Assembly (NCBI RefSeq): GCF_009937955.1
Contig: NZ_AP018439.1
Span: forward strand, 2,914,001 to 2,978,000
From: Undibacterium sp. KW1
Lineage (GTDB): Bacteria; Pseudomonadota; Gammaproteobacteria; Burkholderiales; Burkholderiaceae_D
DNA: 64,000 nucleotides
Direction of reading: 5' to 3'
Position numbers and translations under genes: made by a program. Position 1 is the first letter of the stretch. Every line of letters begins with the position of its first letter. This document shows, one piece after another, positions 34,915-44,283 of the stretch. The notes beneath the pieces are model-generated. The model made no database searches, had not been told where the DNA came from, and saw nothing but the letters and a program-made list of their open reading frames with translations.

Positions 34915-37185
34915 ATGAAATTCCGCTTCCCCATCGTCATCATCGACGAAGACTTTCGTTCTGAAAACACCTCCGGTCTTGGCATACGCGCACTTGCTGA
35001 CGCGATAGAAACCGAAGGCATGGAAGTACTGGGTGTAACCAGCTATGGTGACTTGTCCCAGTTCGCCCAGCAACAATCGCGTGCGTCCGCCTTCATCCTC
35101 TCGATTGACGATGAAGAATTTGGTGACGGCACCGATGAAGAGACTGATTACGCGTTGAAGTCCTTGCGTGCCTTCGTTGAAGAGATTCGCTACAAGAATG
35201 CAGACATCCCGATTTACCTGTACGGTGAAACCCGCACTTCACGCCATATCCCGAATGACATCCTGCGCGAATTGCATGGTTTCATTCACATGTTTGAAGA
35301 CACGCCAGAATTCGTGGCACGTCATATCATCCGTGAAGCCCGCTCTTACCTGGATGGCCTGGCACCACCGTTTTTCCGCGCCCTGGTACATTACGCCAAT
35401 GATGGCTCCTACTCCTGGCATTGCCCGGGCCACTCAGGTGGCGTGGCCTTCCTGAAGTCGCCTATCGGCCAGATGTTCCACCAGTTCTTTGGTGAAAACA
35501 TGCTGCGGGCCGACGTGTGTAATGCGGTAGAAGAACTGGGACAGTTGCTCGATCATACCGGTCCGGTCGCTGCGTCTGAACGCAACGCCGCACGCATTTT
35601 CAATGCGGATCACTGCTACTTTGTGACCAATGGCACCTCGACCTCCAACAAGATGGTCTGGCATTCCACTGTTGCACCTGGCGATATCGTCGTGGTAGAT
35701 CGTAACTGCCATAAGTCCATCCTGCATTCCATCATCATGTGTGGTGCGATACCGGTTTTCCTGATGCCGACACGGAATCACCTTGGCATTATCGGCCCCA
35801 TCCCGCTGGAAGAATTCAGCTTGGAAAGCATACAGAAGAAGATAGAAGCCAATCCTTTTGCACGCGAAGCCAAGAACAAGAAGCCCCGTATCCTCACCAT
35901 CACGCAATCGACTTACGACGGCGTGTTGTACAACGTCGAAGTATTGAAGGATTTGCTGGATGGCGAAATCGACACCCTGCACTTTGACGAAGCCTGGTTG
36001 CCGCACGCGACCTTCCATGACTTTTATAAAGACATGCATGCCATCGGCAAGGACAGGCCACGCGCCAAGAAATCGATGATTTTCTCGACCCAGTCTACGC
36101 ACAAACTGCTGGCGGGTATTTCTCAAGCGTCGCAAATCCTGGTGCGTGAATCAGAGTCGCGCAAACTCGACCGTGACAGCTTCAATGAAGCTTACCTGAT
36201 GCATACCTCGACTTCGCCTCAATATTCGATCATCGCCTCTTGCGATATCGCAGCAGCGATGATGGAAGCGCCAGGCGGTACGGCATTGGTAGAAGAATCC
36301 ATACTCGAAGCCCTGGACTTCCGCCGCGCCATGCGCAAGGTTGATCAGGAATGGGGCAAGGACTGGTGGTTCCAGGTCTGGGGACCGGAAGAATTTGCAG
36401 CAGATGGCATAGGTTCGCGCGATGACTGGATGATACGTGCGGAAGACGACTGGCATGGCTTTGGCAAACTGGCGCCTGGCTTCAACATGCTGGACCCGAT
36501 CAAGGCCACTATTGTGACACCAGGCTTGTCACTGGAAGGTAAATTTGGCGAAACGGGTATCCCTGCGTCCATCGTCACCAAGTACTTGGCCGAGCACGGC
36601 GTTATTGTTGAAAAATGTGGCCTGTACTCATTCTTCATCATGTTCACCATCGGCATTACCAAGGGCCGCTGGAATACTTTGCTGACCGCCTTGCAACAGT
36701 TCAAGGATGACTACGACAAGAATCAGCCCATGTGGCGCATCTTGCCAGAGTTTGCAGCAGCCAACCCCCGTTATGAAGGCGTAGGGCTGAAAGACCTGTG
36801 CCAGGGTATACATGAAGCCTATAAAGGTCATGATGTGGCGCGCCTGACGACAGAAATGTATTTGTCCGACATGCAACCGGCGATGAAACCATCTGATGCC
36901 TTTGCCATGATGGCGCACCGTGAAACTGAGCGGGTATCGATCGATGAACTCGAAGGCCGCGTCACGGCCATCCTGTTGACCCCTTATCCCCCAGGCATCC
37001 CGCTGCTTATTCCTGGCGAGCGCTTCAACCAGACTATCGTTGATTACTTGCGCTTCGTGCGTGATTTCAATGAAAAATTCCCAGGCTTCGAAACCGATTG
37101 CCATGGTCTGGTCAAAGCAGAAGTCGATGGCAAACGTGGCTATTTTGTAGATTGCGTCAAATCCACAGCAGAAAGCGGTAAATAA
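34915..37185 (+). CDS. Orn/Lys/Arg decarboxylase (large, biodegradative type)
   Basis: This 756-residue PLP enzyme has the three-part layout of the inducible amino-acid decarboxylases: an N-terminal receiver-like wing domain (FPIVIIDEDFRSENTSGLGIRAL), the PLP domain with WHCPGHSGGVAFLKSPIGQMFHQFFGENMLRADVC and the PLP lysine in STQSTHKLLAGISQAS, and the C-terminal domain (PYPPGIPLLIPGERF). ATG 34915 has TTGGAGACC upstream. The substrate (arginine, lysine or ornithine) cannot be settled by eye; this chain resembles the arginine/lysine group in size. Expected roles are acid resistance or polyamine synthesis. No antiporter gene is adjacent. Confidence 0.9.
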   Translation: MKFRFPIVIIDEDFRSENTSGLGIRALADAIETEGMEVLGVTSYGDLSQFAQQQSRASAFILSIDDEEFGDGTDEETDYALKSLRAFVEEIRYKNADIPIYLYGETRTSRHIPNDILRELHGFIHMFEDTPEFVARHIIREARSYLDGLAPPFFRALVHYANDGSYSWHCPGHSGGVAFLKSPIGQMFHQFFGENMLRADVCNAVEELGQLLDHTGPVAASERNAARIFNADHCYFVTNGTSTSNKMVWHSTVAPGDIVVVDRNCHKSILHSIIMCGAIPVFLMPTRNHLGIIGPIPLEEFSLESIQKKIEANPFAREAKNKKPRILTITQSTYDGVLYNVEVLKDLLDGEIDTLHFDEAWLPHATFHDFYKDMHAIGKDRPRAKKSMIFSTQSTHKLLAGISQASQILVRESESRKLDRDSFNEAYLMHTSTSPQYSIIASCDIAAAMMEAPGGTALVEESILEALDFRRAMRKVDQEWGKDWWFQVWGPEEFAADGIGSRDDWMIRAEDDWHGFGKLAPGFNMLDPIKATIVTPGLSLEGKFGETGIPASIVTKYLAEHGVIVEKCGLYSFFIMFTIGITKGRWNTLLTALQQFKDDYDKNQPMWRILPEFAAANPRYEGVGLKDLCQGIHEAYKGHDVARLTTEMYLSDMQPAMKPSDAFAMMAHRETERVSIDELEGRVTAILLTPYPPGIPLLIPGERFNQTIVDYLRFVRDFNEKFPGFETDCHGLVKAEVDGKRGYFVDCVKSTAESGK

Positions 37186-37221
37186 GGCGTAGTCAAAAAC
37201 CTTAGTCTTTCTGCCTGACAG

Positions 37222-37260
37222 AGCACTTATTGCCATTCCCCGGCAATAAGTGCTTTTTAT
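37222..37260 (+). terminator. Rho-independent terminator
   Basis: AGCACTTATTGCC, loop ATTCCCC, GGCAATAAGTGCT, then TTTTATTAT: a 13-bp perfect stem after the decarboxylase gene. Confidence 0.92.
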
Positions 37261-37344
37261 TATACAAAGGCACAACAAGATGCTTAATTTGCTCCAATTT
37301 TCGATATACAATCAGATTGATAATCAAGACTATGGATACAGTAA

Positions 37345-38271
37345 ATGGGTGGTGCAACAGGACTAATGCCGATCAAACATACGGAAATCAACGTAGGTCA
37401 GACTGCGCCATGGCCTATCTATGACGAGCAAGGCCATCTGTTGATGGCATCTGGTGTCAAAATTGAAAGTCAGCACCAACTCGACGGCCTGCTTGAACAT
37501 GGTTACTGCAATCCAGATGCCATGTGGGACACTATCCCCTCAAAACTCACGCCCATTTCCAAAACAGTTTCATCTCAATCTTCAGCAACTGGTTCCAGCC
37601 CTGCTCCGCAAGACGCGCACAAAGATACGCTGATGGAGTTGGACAGCGTACGCTGGAACGTAGGCGAAATTCTGTATCTGCAAGTCCATGACCATACGGC
37701 TGTGCGTTATACAGTGAAGTTGATCGGATTTGTCAAAAATATGTCCATCATGGTGACCGCACCGTCTATCGATGGCAAAGCCGTCATTATTCGTGACGGA
37801 CAAACCTTTATAGTCCGGGCGTTCCCAGGTAAAAAAGCGTATGCATTCACCGCATCAGCGATCAAATCCGTATATTCACCCCATCCCTACCTGCATATCT
37901 CTTATCCCAAGCAAGTTCGTTGTACCACCATACGCCAGGGCTCGCGTGCCAATGTCAAAATCATTGCGTCCGTCACCATAGGCGACCCAGAGCAAACTGC
38001 TGCGGCCACTCTCGGTGATTTGAGTATGGGTGGCGCCTCCGGCGTCATGAAAAAACCTGTTGGAAAAAAAGGTGATGCCGGGGTCATCAAATTCAGAGTC
38101 AGCGCTGCCGGGAATGACGAGTATCTGACTCTGAATGTCATCTTGCGCTCACAAGCACAAACTGAAAATGGCCTGGAATACCGGCATGGATTTGAGTTTG
38201 TCGATGTTTCAGCCCAATCCAAGTTAATTTTGTCAGCATTTGTGCATCAAACCCTGGCTGAAATGGACTAG
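37345..38271 (+). CDS. PilZ-domain c-di-GMP receptor, YcgR-like
   Basis: A protein of 301-308 residues. The start is 37345 or 37366 (MPIKHTEINVGQ, with AGGA close by). The C-terminal PilZ domain shows the binding motif RQGSR near residue 190, followed by DLSMGGASG. The N-terminal half resembles the YcgR-N flagellar-brake domain (VGEILYLQVHDHTAVRYTVKLIGFVKNMSIMVTAP). It is expected to bind cyclic di-GMP and slow motility or control surface polymers. It is a single gene; no flagellar gene lies in the window, though a chemotaxis receptor is at 60 kb. Confidence 0.85.
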   Translation: MGGATGLMPIKHTEINVGQTAPWPIYDEQGHLLMASGVKIESQHQLDGLLEHGYCNPDAMWDTIPSKLTPISKTVSSQSSATGSSPAPQDAHKDTLMELDSVRWNVGEILYLQVHDHTAVRYTVKLIGFVKNMSIMVTAPSIDGKAVIIRDGQTFIVRAFPGKKAYAFTASAIKSVYSPHPYLHISYPKQVRCTTIRQGSRANVKIIASVTIGDPEQTAAATLGDLSMGGASGVMKKPVGKKGDAGVIKFRVSAAGNDEYLTLNVILRSQAQTENGLEYRHGFEFVDVSAQSKLILSAFVHQTLAEMD

Positions 38272-38491
38272 CCTGGCAAAGCCAGTGCGCCTATTTTGAT
38301 CTCATCAAATGCTGTCCAGCATTTGCAAATCCAGCACCAATAGCGGGTGCCGCATTACATTTACTTACCATTCATAGTGGTTTGTGTGGTGCCTAACCCT
38401 TTGTTACACTTTATGGTGAATGGCACTATATGCTTGCATTAGAATTGCCTACCAGAATGTAAAATCTGAGTGTGGACAATCAGGAGTCACC

Positions 38492-40981
38492 ATGACCATC
38501 ATCAAGCTACCCGCAATCAGGCAATGCTTGCTTGTTTTATCTGTTTTCGTATTGAGCTCATGCGGTGGCGACCAAAAGACCAGTCCCACATCGGCAGAAC
38601 CTGCTGCCAACCCTCCAACGATATTGGAAAGATTGTTTGCGCCAGCACCGGTAGTCACCAGCACGACGATCAGTTTTGGCGGTAATCGCTCAAATTATTC
38701 GATTACCCAGACCAGTACAGGCTATTCAGTCAAGGACAATATAGGCACTGATGGCACGACCGATGTCAATTCCAGCATTCAGCAACTGATATTTAAAGAT
38801 GTCTCGGTCAATCTGCAGATTGCCAGCCTGTCGACCAGCATTGCAGCCAATGACCTGAACAACATCATTGAGTTGTACATCTCTTATTTCAACCGTATTC
38901 CTGACGCGAATGGCCTGGCCTACTGGATCACCCAATTCAAAAATGGCATGTCCATAGAAAAAATTGGGGATTCGTTTTACATTGCAGCCATACAGGATGC
39001 GGCACTGACTGGTTATGCACCGGACGCCAACAATGTCGATTTCGTCACCAATGTTTACCGCAATGTATTGAGCCGCTCACCACCAGATAAGGCCGGGCTG
39101 GATTACTGGACGAGCAGCCTCGCCAATGGCACGGTAACACGTGGAATAGTCGTTCGCTCGATGCTGATTGCCGCCCATGGTTATGCAGGTGATGCAGCCA
39201 ATGGCTGGGTAAGCACCCTGCTCGACAATAAAATCAATGTCGCCAAGAACTTTGCCATTCAGCAAGGTTTCACTTATATAAGCAAAGCAGACTCCATCAC
39301 CAAGGGAATGGCGCTGGCCTCTACGGTCACACCAACAGACTCCAGTATTGCCAATGGAATGATACAAGCGCTGGTAGGCTTTCAGTCGAGCAATAATGCC
39401 AATGCGCCTACTCCAGCTCAGGCATCCCGCTTCCTGGCACAAGCCAGTTTTGGCGCGAACAATGCTGACATCAATAGTCTGACGAACAGCAGCTATAGTG
39501 CATGGATAGACAAGCAGTTGGCCATGCCGCAAAAATTGCACCGCAGTTATATGGATGCCCAGGCTGCTGGCTTCATCAATGGCTTGAGTGATTTAAGCCA
39601 GAATAACTTTTTTGAATCATTCTGGCAGCAGGCAATCAAAGGCGATGATCAATTAAGACAGCGCGTTACCTTTGCTCTGTCACAAATATTCGTGGTGTCC
39701 TTCCAGGACAGCAATGTTGCCAATTACCCGCGTGGTGTTGCTGGCTATTACGATACGCTGGGAGCCAATGCCTTTGGCAACTTCCGTAACTTGCTGGAAT
39801 CAGTCAGCCTGCACCCCATGATGGGCACCTACCTGACTTCTTTACGCAATCAAAAAGAATCCGGCACCCAAGTTCCCGACGAGAATTATGCACGCGAAGT
39901 CATGCAACTCTTCACTATCGGCTTGTATCAGTTGAATCAGGACGGCACTTATGTCATGAACGGTGGCAAACCAGTAGAGACCTATTCCAGCACAGATATA
40001 CAGGGTCTTGCCAAGGTATTCACAGGATGGAGCTGGGCAGGCCCGGACAAGAGTGACAACCGCTTCTTTGGTGGCAATGCAGACGCCAACCGTGACTGGT
40101 TGCCTATGCAAAGCTACCCAAAATACCATTCTGTCTCGGCCAAGACTTTCCTGGGTGTGACGATTCCGGCACAGTCACCAGCGAACCCTGAAGCGAGTTT
40201 GAAAACTGCATTGGATACCTTGTTCAATCATCCAAATGTCGGCCCCTTCATCGGCAAACAATTGATACAGCGCTTGGTCACCAGCAACCCTAGCCCGCAA
40301 TATATTTCCAGGGTCGCGGCAGCTTTCAACAACAATGGTTCGGGTATCAGGGGTGATATGCGTGCCGTCATAAAAGCAATTTTGCTGGACAATGAAGCGC
40401 GCAATGACACTACCCTGGCCTTTGCCAACACTGGCAAACTCAGGGAGCCGGTATTGCGCCTGGCGAACTGGATGCGGGCATTCAATGTAAGTTCCACTTC
40501 TGGCCGATTCCTGATGACCAGCATGGATGACCCGCTCAGTGGTCTGTCAGAAACACCAATGCGTTCACCAACGGTATTCAATTTCTATCGCCCCGGTTAT
40601 GTACCACCAAATTCAGGCATCGCCAGCGCAGGCCTGGTGTCGCCAGAAATGCAAATAACAGGTGAAACCTCAGTCGTTGGCTACCTGAACTTCATGCGCG
40701 ATGTAATACCCAACGGTACCGGTTCATCGCGTGACGTCAAGGCGGATTACAGCAGCCTCATCAATTTGGCGGCAACGCCGGACCAATTGCTGGATCAACT
40801 GAACCTGACCCTGATGTCCAACCAGATGACCAGCAACTTGCGCAGCCAGATTTTGACAGCTGTTAATTCGGTCACGATACCAACCAACAATACAGCCAAT
40901 GCGGATACAGCGAAGAAGAATCGCGTCTATTTGTCAATTTTCCTGACTATGGCCTCTCCTGAATATCTGGTCCAAAAATGA
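38492..40981 (+). CDS. Lipoprotein with DUF4214 fused to DUF1800
   Basis: This 829-residue protein starts at ATG 38492 (CAGGAG upstream). A lipobox LSSC-GG ends the signal at about residue 20. Residues about 110-230 are DUF4214 in two copies (YISYFNRIPDANGLAYW, YRNVLSRSPPDKAGLDYW), as in the surface protein at the left edge. From about residue 300 comes DUF1800: ASRFLAQASFGANNADI, LRQRVTFALSQIFVVS, ENYAREVMQLFTIGLYQLNQDGTY, VFTGWSWAG, and a REPVLRLANWMRAF/SPTVFNFYRPGY end. DUF1800 proteins almost always precede a DUF1501 partner, and one starts 12 bp downstream. The function of the pair is unknown. Confidence 0.85.
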   Translation: MTIIKLPAIRQCLLVLSVFVLSSCGGDQKTSPTSAEPAANPPTILERLFAPAPVVTSTTISFGGNRSNYSITQTSTGYSVKDNIGTDGTTDVNSSIQQLIFKDVSVNLQIASLSTSIAANDLNNIIELYISYFNRIPDANGLAYWITQFKNGMSIEKIGDSFYIAAIQDAALTGYAPDANNVDFVTNVYRNVLSRSPPDKAGLDYWTSSLANGTVTRGIVVRSMLIAAHGYAGDAANGWVSTLLDNKINVAKNFAIQQGFTYISKADSITKGMALASTVTPTDSSIANGMIQALVGFQSSNNANAPTPAQASRFLAQASFGANNADINSLTNSSYSAWIDKQLAMPQKLHRSYMDAQAAGFINGLSDLSQNNFFESFWQQAIKGDDQLRQRVTFALSQIFVVSFQDSNVANYPRGVAGYYDTLGANAFGNFRNLLESVSLHPMMGTYLTSLRNQKESGTQVPDENYAREVMQLFTIGLYQLNQDGTYVMNGGKPVETYSSTDIQGLAKVFTGWSWAGPDKSDNRFFGGNADANRDWLPMQSYPKYHSVSAKTFLGVTIPAQSPANPEASLKTALDTLFNHPNVGPFIGKQLIQRLVTSNPSPQYISRVAAAFNNNGSGIRGDMRAVIKAILLDNEARNDTTLAFANTGKLREPVLRLANWMRAFNVSSTSGRFLMTSMDDPLSGLSETPMRSPTVFNFYRPGYVPPNSGIASAGLVSPEMQITGETSVVGYLNFMRDVIPNGTGSSRDVKADYSSLINLAATPDQLLDQLNLTLMSNQMTSNLRSQILTAVNSVTIPTNNTANADTAKKNRVYLSIFLTMASPEYLVQK

Positions 40982-40993
40982 ACGGGATCCAAC

Positions 40994-42445
40994 ATGACTA
41001 AATTGAACACTTCGCGCCGCGAGTTTTTGCGCTTCTCCACTGCACTTGGTGTTGCCGGTGCTGCAGGCAGCGCCAGTCTGCCCTTTGCCATCAATCTGGC
41101 AACCATGGGTTCCGCTGCTGCACAAACCTCTTCCGGCGGCTACAAGGCACTCGTATGCCTGTTCCTGTATGGTGCCAATGATCACGCCAATACCGTACTG
41201 GCAACTGACAGCACGTCCTGGAGTCAATACACGACAGTGCGTACCACCAACGAGGCAGGATCAATAGCCCTGCCCGCCGTCGGCAGCAATGGCGGCGTCT
41301 TGCCTATCAGCCCGACCACATTACAAGCTGGCCGCAGCTTCGCATTACATCCGCAGTTGGGCCCACTAAAAAGCCTGTTTGACAATGGCCGCGCAGCGAT
41401 ACTCAGCAATGTTGGTCCGTTGATCGTGCCGACCACTCTGGCACAATACAAGGCTGGCAGCGTACCGCTGCCACCGAAACTGTTTTCCCACAATGACCAG
41501 CAGTCCCTGTGGCAAGCGTATGCACCTGAAGGAGCAGCTTATGGCTGGGGCGGACGCATGGGTGATATGCTGGCCGCATCGAATGCCTACCCCGTATTTA
41601 CGGCGATATCAACATCTGGCAACGCTGTTTTTCTTGCAGGGCGCAACATCAATCAATATCAGGTAAGCGCGTCAGGCGCAGTACCTATTGGCGGTCTGAC
41701 GGGCACCCTGTTTGGCTCCAGTGCTGCTGGCAATCCTTTAAAGAACATCATCGCATCAGACTCTGCCAATCTGTTTCAGAAAGAGCATGCGGCGGTCACC
41801 AACCGCTCCATCAACGCACAAAGCTTGCTTAGCCCTGCAATGGCGCCTGCGGGCGCTACTGGCGTTCCCAACCCCACGCAATATACCAACCCCAACAATG
41901 GCAATCTGGCCAACAATGGTCTGGCCTCCCAATTGCAAACGATCGCCAGGATCATCGCCGGACGCAGCGCCCTGGGCGCACAAAGACAAGTGTTCTTTGT
42001 CAGCCTGGGTGGCTTCGATACGCATGACTTCCAGCGTACGGCGCATGCAGACCTGATGGCCAGGCTGGCTCATGCTATCAGTTATTTTGATGGCGTCATG
42101 GGTAACTTGCAGGGCACTGACATGCGCAAGCAGGTGACCCTGTTCACGGCCTCGGATTTTGGCAGGACCTTTACCAGCAATGGTGATGGTACCGATCATG
42201 GCTGGGGCTCGCACCACTTCATCGTTGGTGGCGCGGTCAAAGGTAATAATATTTATGGTGATTTCCCGGTAACGGGGCTCAAGCATAGCCTCGATGTGGG
42301 TTCCGGCAGCCTGCTGCCACAGATATCGGTTGATCAGTATGGTGCGACACTGGCAAACTGGTTTGGACTGAGCACAAGCCAGATCAATGATATTTTCCCG
42401 AATATCACTAATTTTTCAAACCGTAATCTGGGATTCCTGGCTTAG
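40994..42445 (+). CDS. Tat-exported DUF1501 protein
   Basis: A 483-residue protein with a twin-arginine signal (TSRREFLRFSTALGVAGAAGSASLPFA). The DUF1501 body has a phosphatase/sulfatase-like outline: ALVCLFLYGANDHANTVL, LHPQLGPLKSLFDNGRAAILSNVGPL, FSHNDQQSLWQ, FFVSLGGFDTHDFQ and SDFGRTFTSNGDGTDHGWGSHHFIVGGAV, with conserved D and H in possible metal positions. Tat export implies folding with a cofactor in the cytoplasm. It is co-transcribed with the DUF1800 lipoprotein gene. Confidence 0.88.
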   Translation: MTKLNTSRREFLRFSTALGVAGAAGSASLPFAINLATMGSAAAQTSSGGYKALVCLFLYGANDHANTVLATDSTSWSQYTTVRTTNEAGSIALPAVGSNGGVLPISPTTLQAGRSFALHPQLGPLKSLFDNGRAAILSNVGPLIVPTTLAQYKAGSVPLPPKLFSHNDQQSLWQAYAPEGAAYGWGGRMGDMLAASNAYPVFTAISTSGNAVFLAGRNINQYQVSASGAVPIGGLTGTLFGSSAAGNPLKNIIASDSANLFQKEHAAVTNRSINAQSLLSPAMAPAGATGVPNPTQYTNPNNGNLANNGLASQLQTIARIIAGRSALGAQRQVFFVSLGGFDTHDFQRTAHADLMARLAHAISYFDGVMGNLQGTDMRKQVTLFTASDFGRTFTSNGDGTDHGWGSHHFIVGGAVKGNNIYGDFPVTGLKHSLDVGSGSLLPQISVDQYGATLANWFGLSTSQINDIFPNITNFSNRNLGFLA

Positions 42446-42451
42446 GTTAAG

Positions 42452-42484
42452 CACCACTGCAAATGCACAATGCTTGCAGTGGTG
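42452..42484 (+). terminator. Hairpin after the DUF1501 gene
   Basis: CACCACTGCAA, 11-nt loop, TTGCAGTGGTG: an 11-bp stem in the gap between converging genes. No T-run follows, so termination may need Rho. Confidence 0.5.
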
Positions 42485-42504
42485 TCAGTGGTGTATATCG
42501 GAAA

Positions 42505-43425
42505 TCAAAAAATGGATCTGGCTGTCAGCGTAGTGAAACGCTCCAGCGCATAAGTACCCGCCAGCGAATTGCCGGTGGCATCCAGCCCCGGCGACCAGAC
42601 AGCCACTGCAAGTTCACCCGGCACCAGCGCCAGAATACCACCGCCGACACCACTCTTGGCGGGCAATCCCACGCGGTAGGCAAAATCACCAGCAGCATCA
42701 TAGGTACCGCAGGTCAGCATCAACGCATTCAGGCGCTTGGATGAGCTGGCATCGAGAATTTGCTGCCCACTCCAGGGTATGCTGCCATGATTGGCCAGGA
42801 AGCTGCCCGCCTTGGCCAACTCAGCACAAGTCATGGTCAGCGAACATTGGCGGCAATAGCTATCGATGACGGTTTTGACGGGATTATGCAGATTGCCAAA
42901 ATCTTTCATTAAATGGGCAATTGCATAATTGCGGTGCGCGGTCTGACGTTCAGACTGGGCAACCGCCATATCAAAATCGATGGTAGGTTCGCCAGAAATG
43001 GTACGGGCAAACTGCTGAACCGCAATATCAGATTGCACAAAGCGAGCCGACAAAATATCAGCAATGACCAGCGCGCCCGCATTAATGAAGGGATTACGCG
43101 GCTTGCCACGTTCGTATTCCAGCTGCACCAGGGAATTGAAAGGACTACCGGAAGGCTCGCGCCCTACCCGCTCCCAGATTGCATCGCCTTCGCGGGAAAA
43201 TGCCAGCGCCAGCGCAAACAGCTTGGTGACGCTTTGTAAAGAAAATTTTTGCTGGCTATCACCTATGTTGTAAGTGCTGCCATCCAGGCAATACACAGCC
43301 ATGCCAAAATGCTGGGCTGATACTTTGGATAACTCAGGAATATAGGAAGCCACTTTCCCCTGAGTCAATAAAGGCTGGACTTCAGCAAAAATGGTCTGAA
43401 GTATGGCTGCGTAATCAGGCAACAT
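42505..43425 (-). CDS. glsA: Glutaminase
   Basis: This 306-residue serine-dependent beta-lactamase-like glutaminase converts glutamine to glutamate and ammonia. The S-x-x-K motif is in FSLQSVTKLFALALAF (near residue 65). FINAGALVIADIL, SERQTAHRNYAIAHLMKDFGN, KSGVGGGILALVPGELAVAVWSPGLDATGNS complete the pattern. Length is normal. It follows dcd by 13 bp on the minus strand. Confidence 0.95.
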   Translation of the reverse strand: MLPDYAAILQTIFAEVQPLLTQGKVASYIPELSKVSAQHFGMAVYCLDGSTYNIGDSQQKFSLQSVTKLFALALAFSREGDAIWERVGREPSGSPFNSLVQLEYERGKPRNPFINAGALVIADILSARFVQSDIAVQQFARTISGEPTIDFDMAVAQSERQTAHRNYAIAHLMKDFGNLHNPVKTVIDSYCRQCSLTMTCAELAKAGSFLANHGSIPWSGQQILDASSSKRLNALMLTCGTYDAAGDFAYRVGLPAKSGVGGGILALVPGELAVAVWSPGLDATGNSLAGTYALERFTTLTARSIF

Positions 43426-43438
43426 CTATACTAAAAGC

Positions 43439-44005
43439 TCAAGTCTTTGGAAGAGTAACACCGACCTGGCCCTGATACTTGCCGCCACGATCTTTGTAAG
43501 ATGTTTCGCAGATTTCATCGCTCTCAAAGAACAGCACCTGGGCGCAACCCTCACCTGCATAAATTTTGGCTGGCAATGGTGTGGTATTTGAGAATTCCAG
43601 TGTCACATAACCTTCCCACTCAGGCTCAAACGGCGTGACATTGACAATGATGCCGCAACGCGCATAAGTGGATTTGCCGAGGCAGATGGTCAATACACTG
43701 CGCGGAATACGGAAATACTCCATCGTGCGCGCTAGCGCAAATGAATTTGGTGGAATGATACAGACATCGCCCTTGAAATCGACAAAGGATTTTTCATCGA
43801 AGTTTTTAGGATCCACAATTGTGCTGTTGATATTCGTGAAAATCTTGAATTCATCGGCACAACGTATATCGTAACCGTAAGAAGACGTGCCATAACTGAC
43901 GATGCGGTTGCCATCACGCTCACGCACCTGACCTGGTTCAAACGGCTCTATCATGCCGTGTTGTTCTGCCATACGGCGTATCCATTTGTCTGATTTAATA
44001 CTCAT
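43439..44005 (-). CDS. dcd: dCTP deaminase
   Basis: This 188-residue enzyme deaminates dCTP to dUTP, the first step toward dTMP by way of ThyA. Marks are [103 protein letters not shown]. The 44006-44283 gap upstream holds only AT-rich sequence and the YgiQ promoter. Confidence 0.97.
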   Translation of the reverse strand: MSIKSDKWIRRMAEQHGMIEPFEPGQVRERDGNRIVSYGTSSYGYDIRCADEFKIFTNINSTIVDPKNFDEKSFVDFKGDVCIIPPNSFALARTMEYFRIPRSVLTICLGKSTYARCGIIVNVTPFEPEWEGYVTLEFSNTTPLPAKIYAGEGCAQVLFFESDEICETSYKDRGGKYQGQVGVTLPKT

Positions 44006-44270
44006 GCGCTTCTCCTGCCAAATTAATATTGGCGCGATTTTACGCGAAAACAGCTATATCTAATATGGAATTAGCAGCAAAAAGGCCAAACAAATTTATA
44101 AGGAATTTTGCGCAACTGTAAATATTGCAGGTACGCAGGAAGTTGAACCATTGCTGCGCCAGGAGCCTGATCGTGAATGAAATTAGCAATAAGACCACCT
44201 CAACTTCTTGCAAGCTTTTGATTTTTCAGAAGAATTTCCTTGTCGACACACAAAACAAGTAGCTTTCCGG

Positions 44271-44276
44271 TACAAT
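44271..44276 (+). promoter_or_regulatory. -10 box placing the ygiQ start at or next to its ATG
   Basis: TACAAT ends only seven bases before the ATG at 44284, and no ribosome site precedes the ATG, so the message may be leaderless. No convincing -35 was found. Confidence 0.35.
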
Positions 44277-44283
44277 TCGGCCC

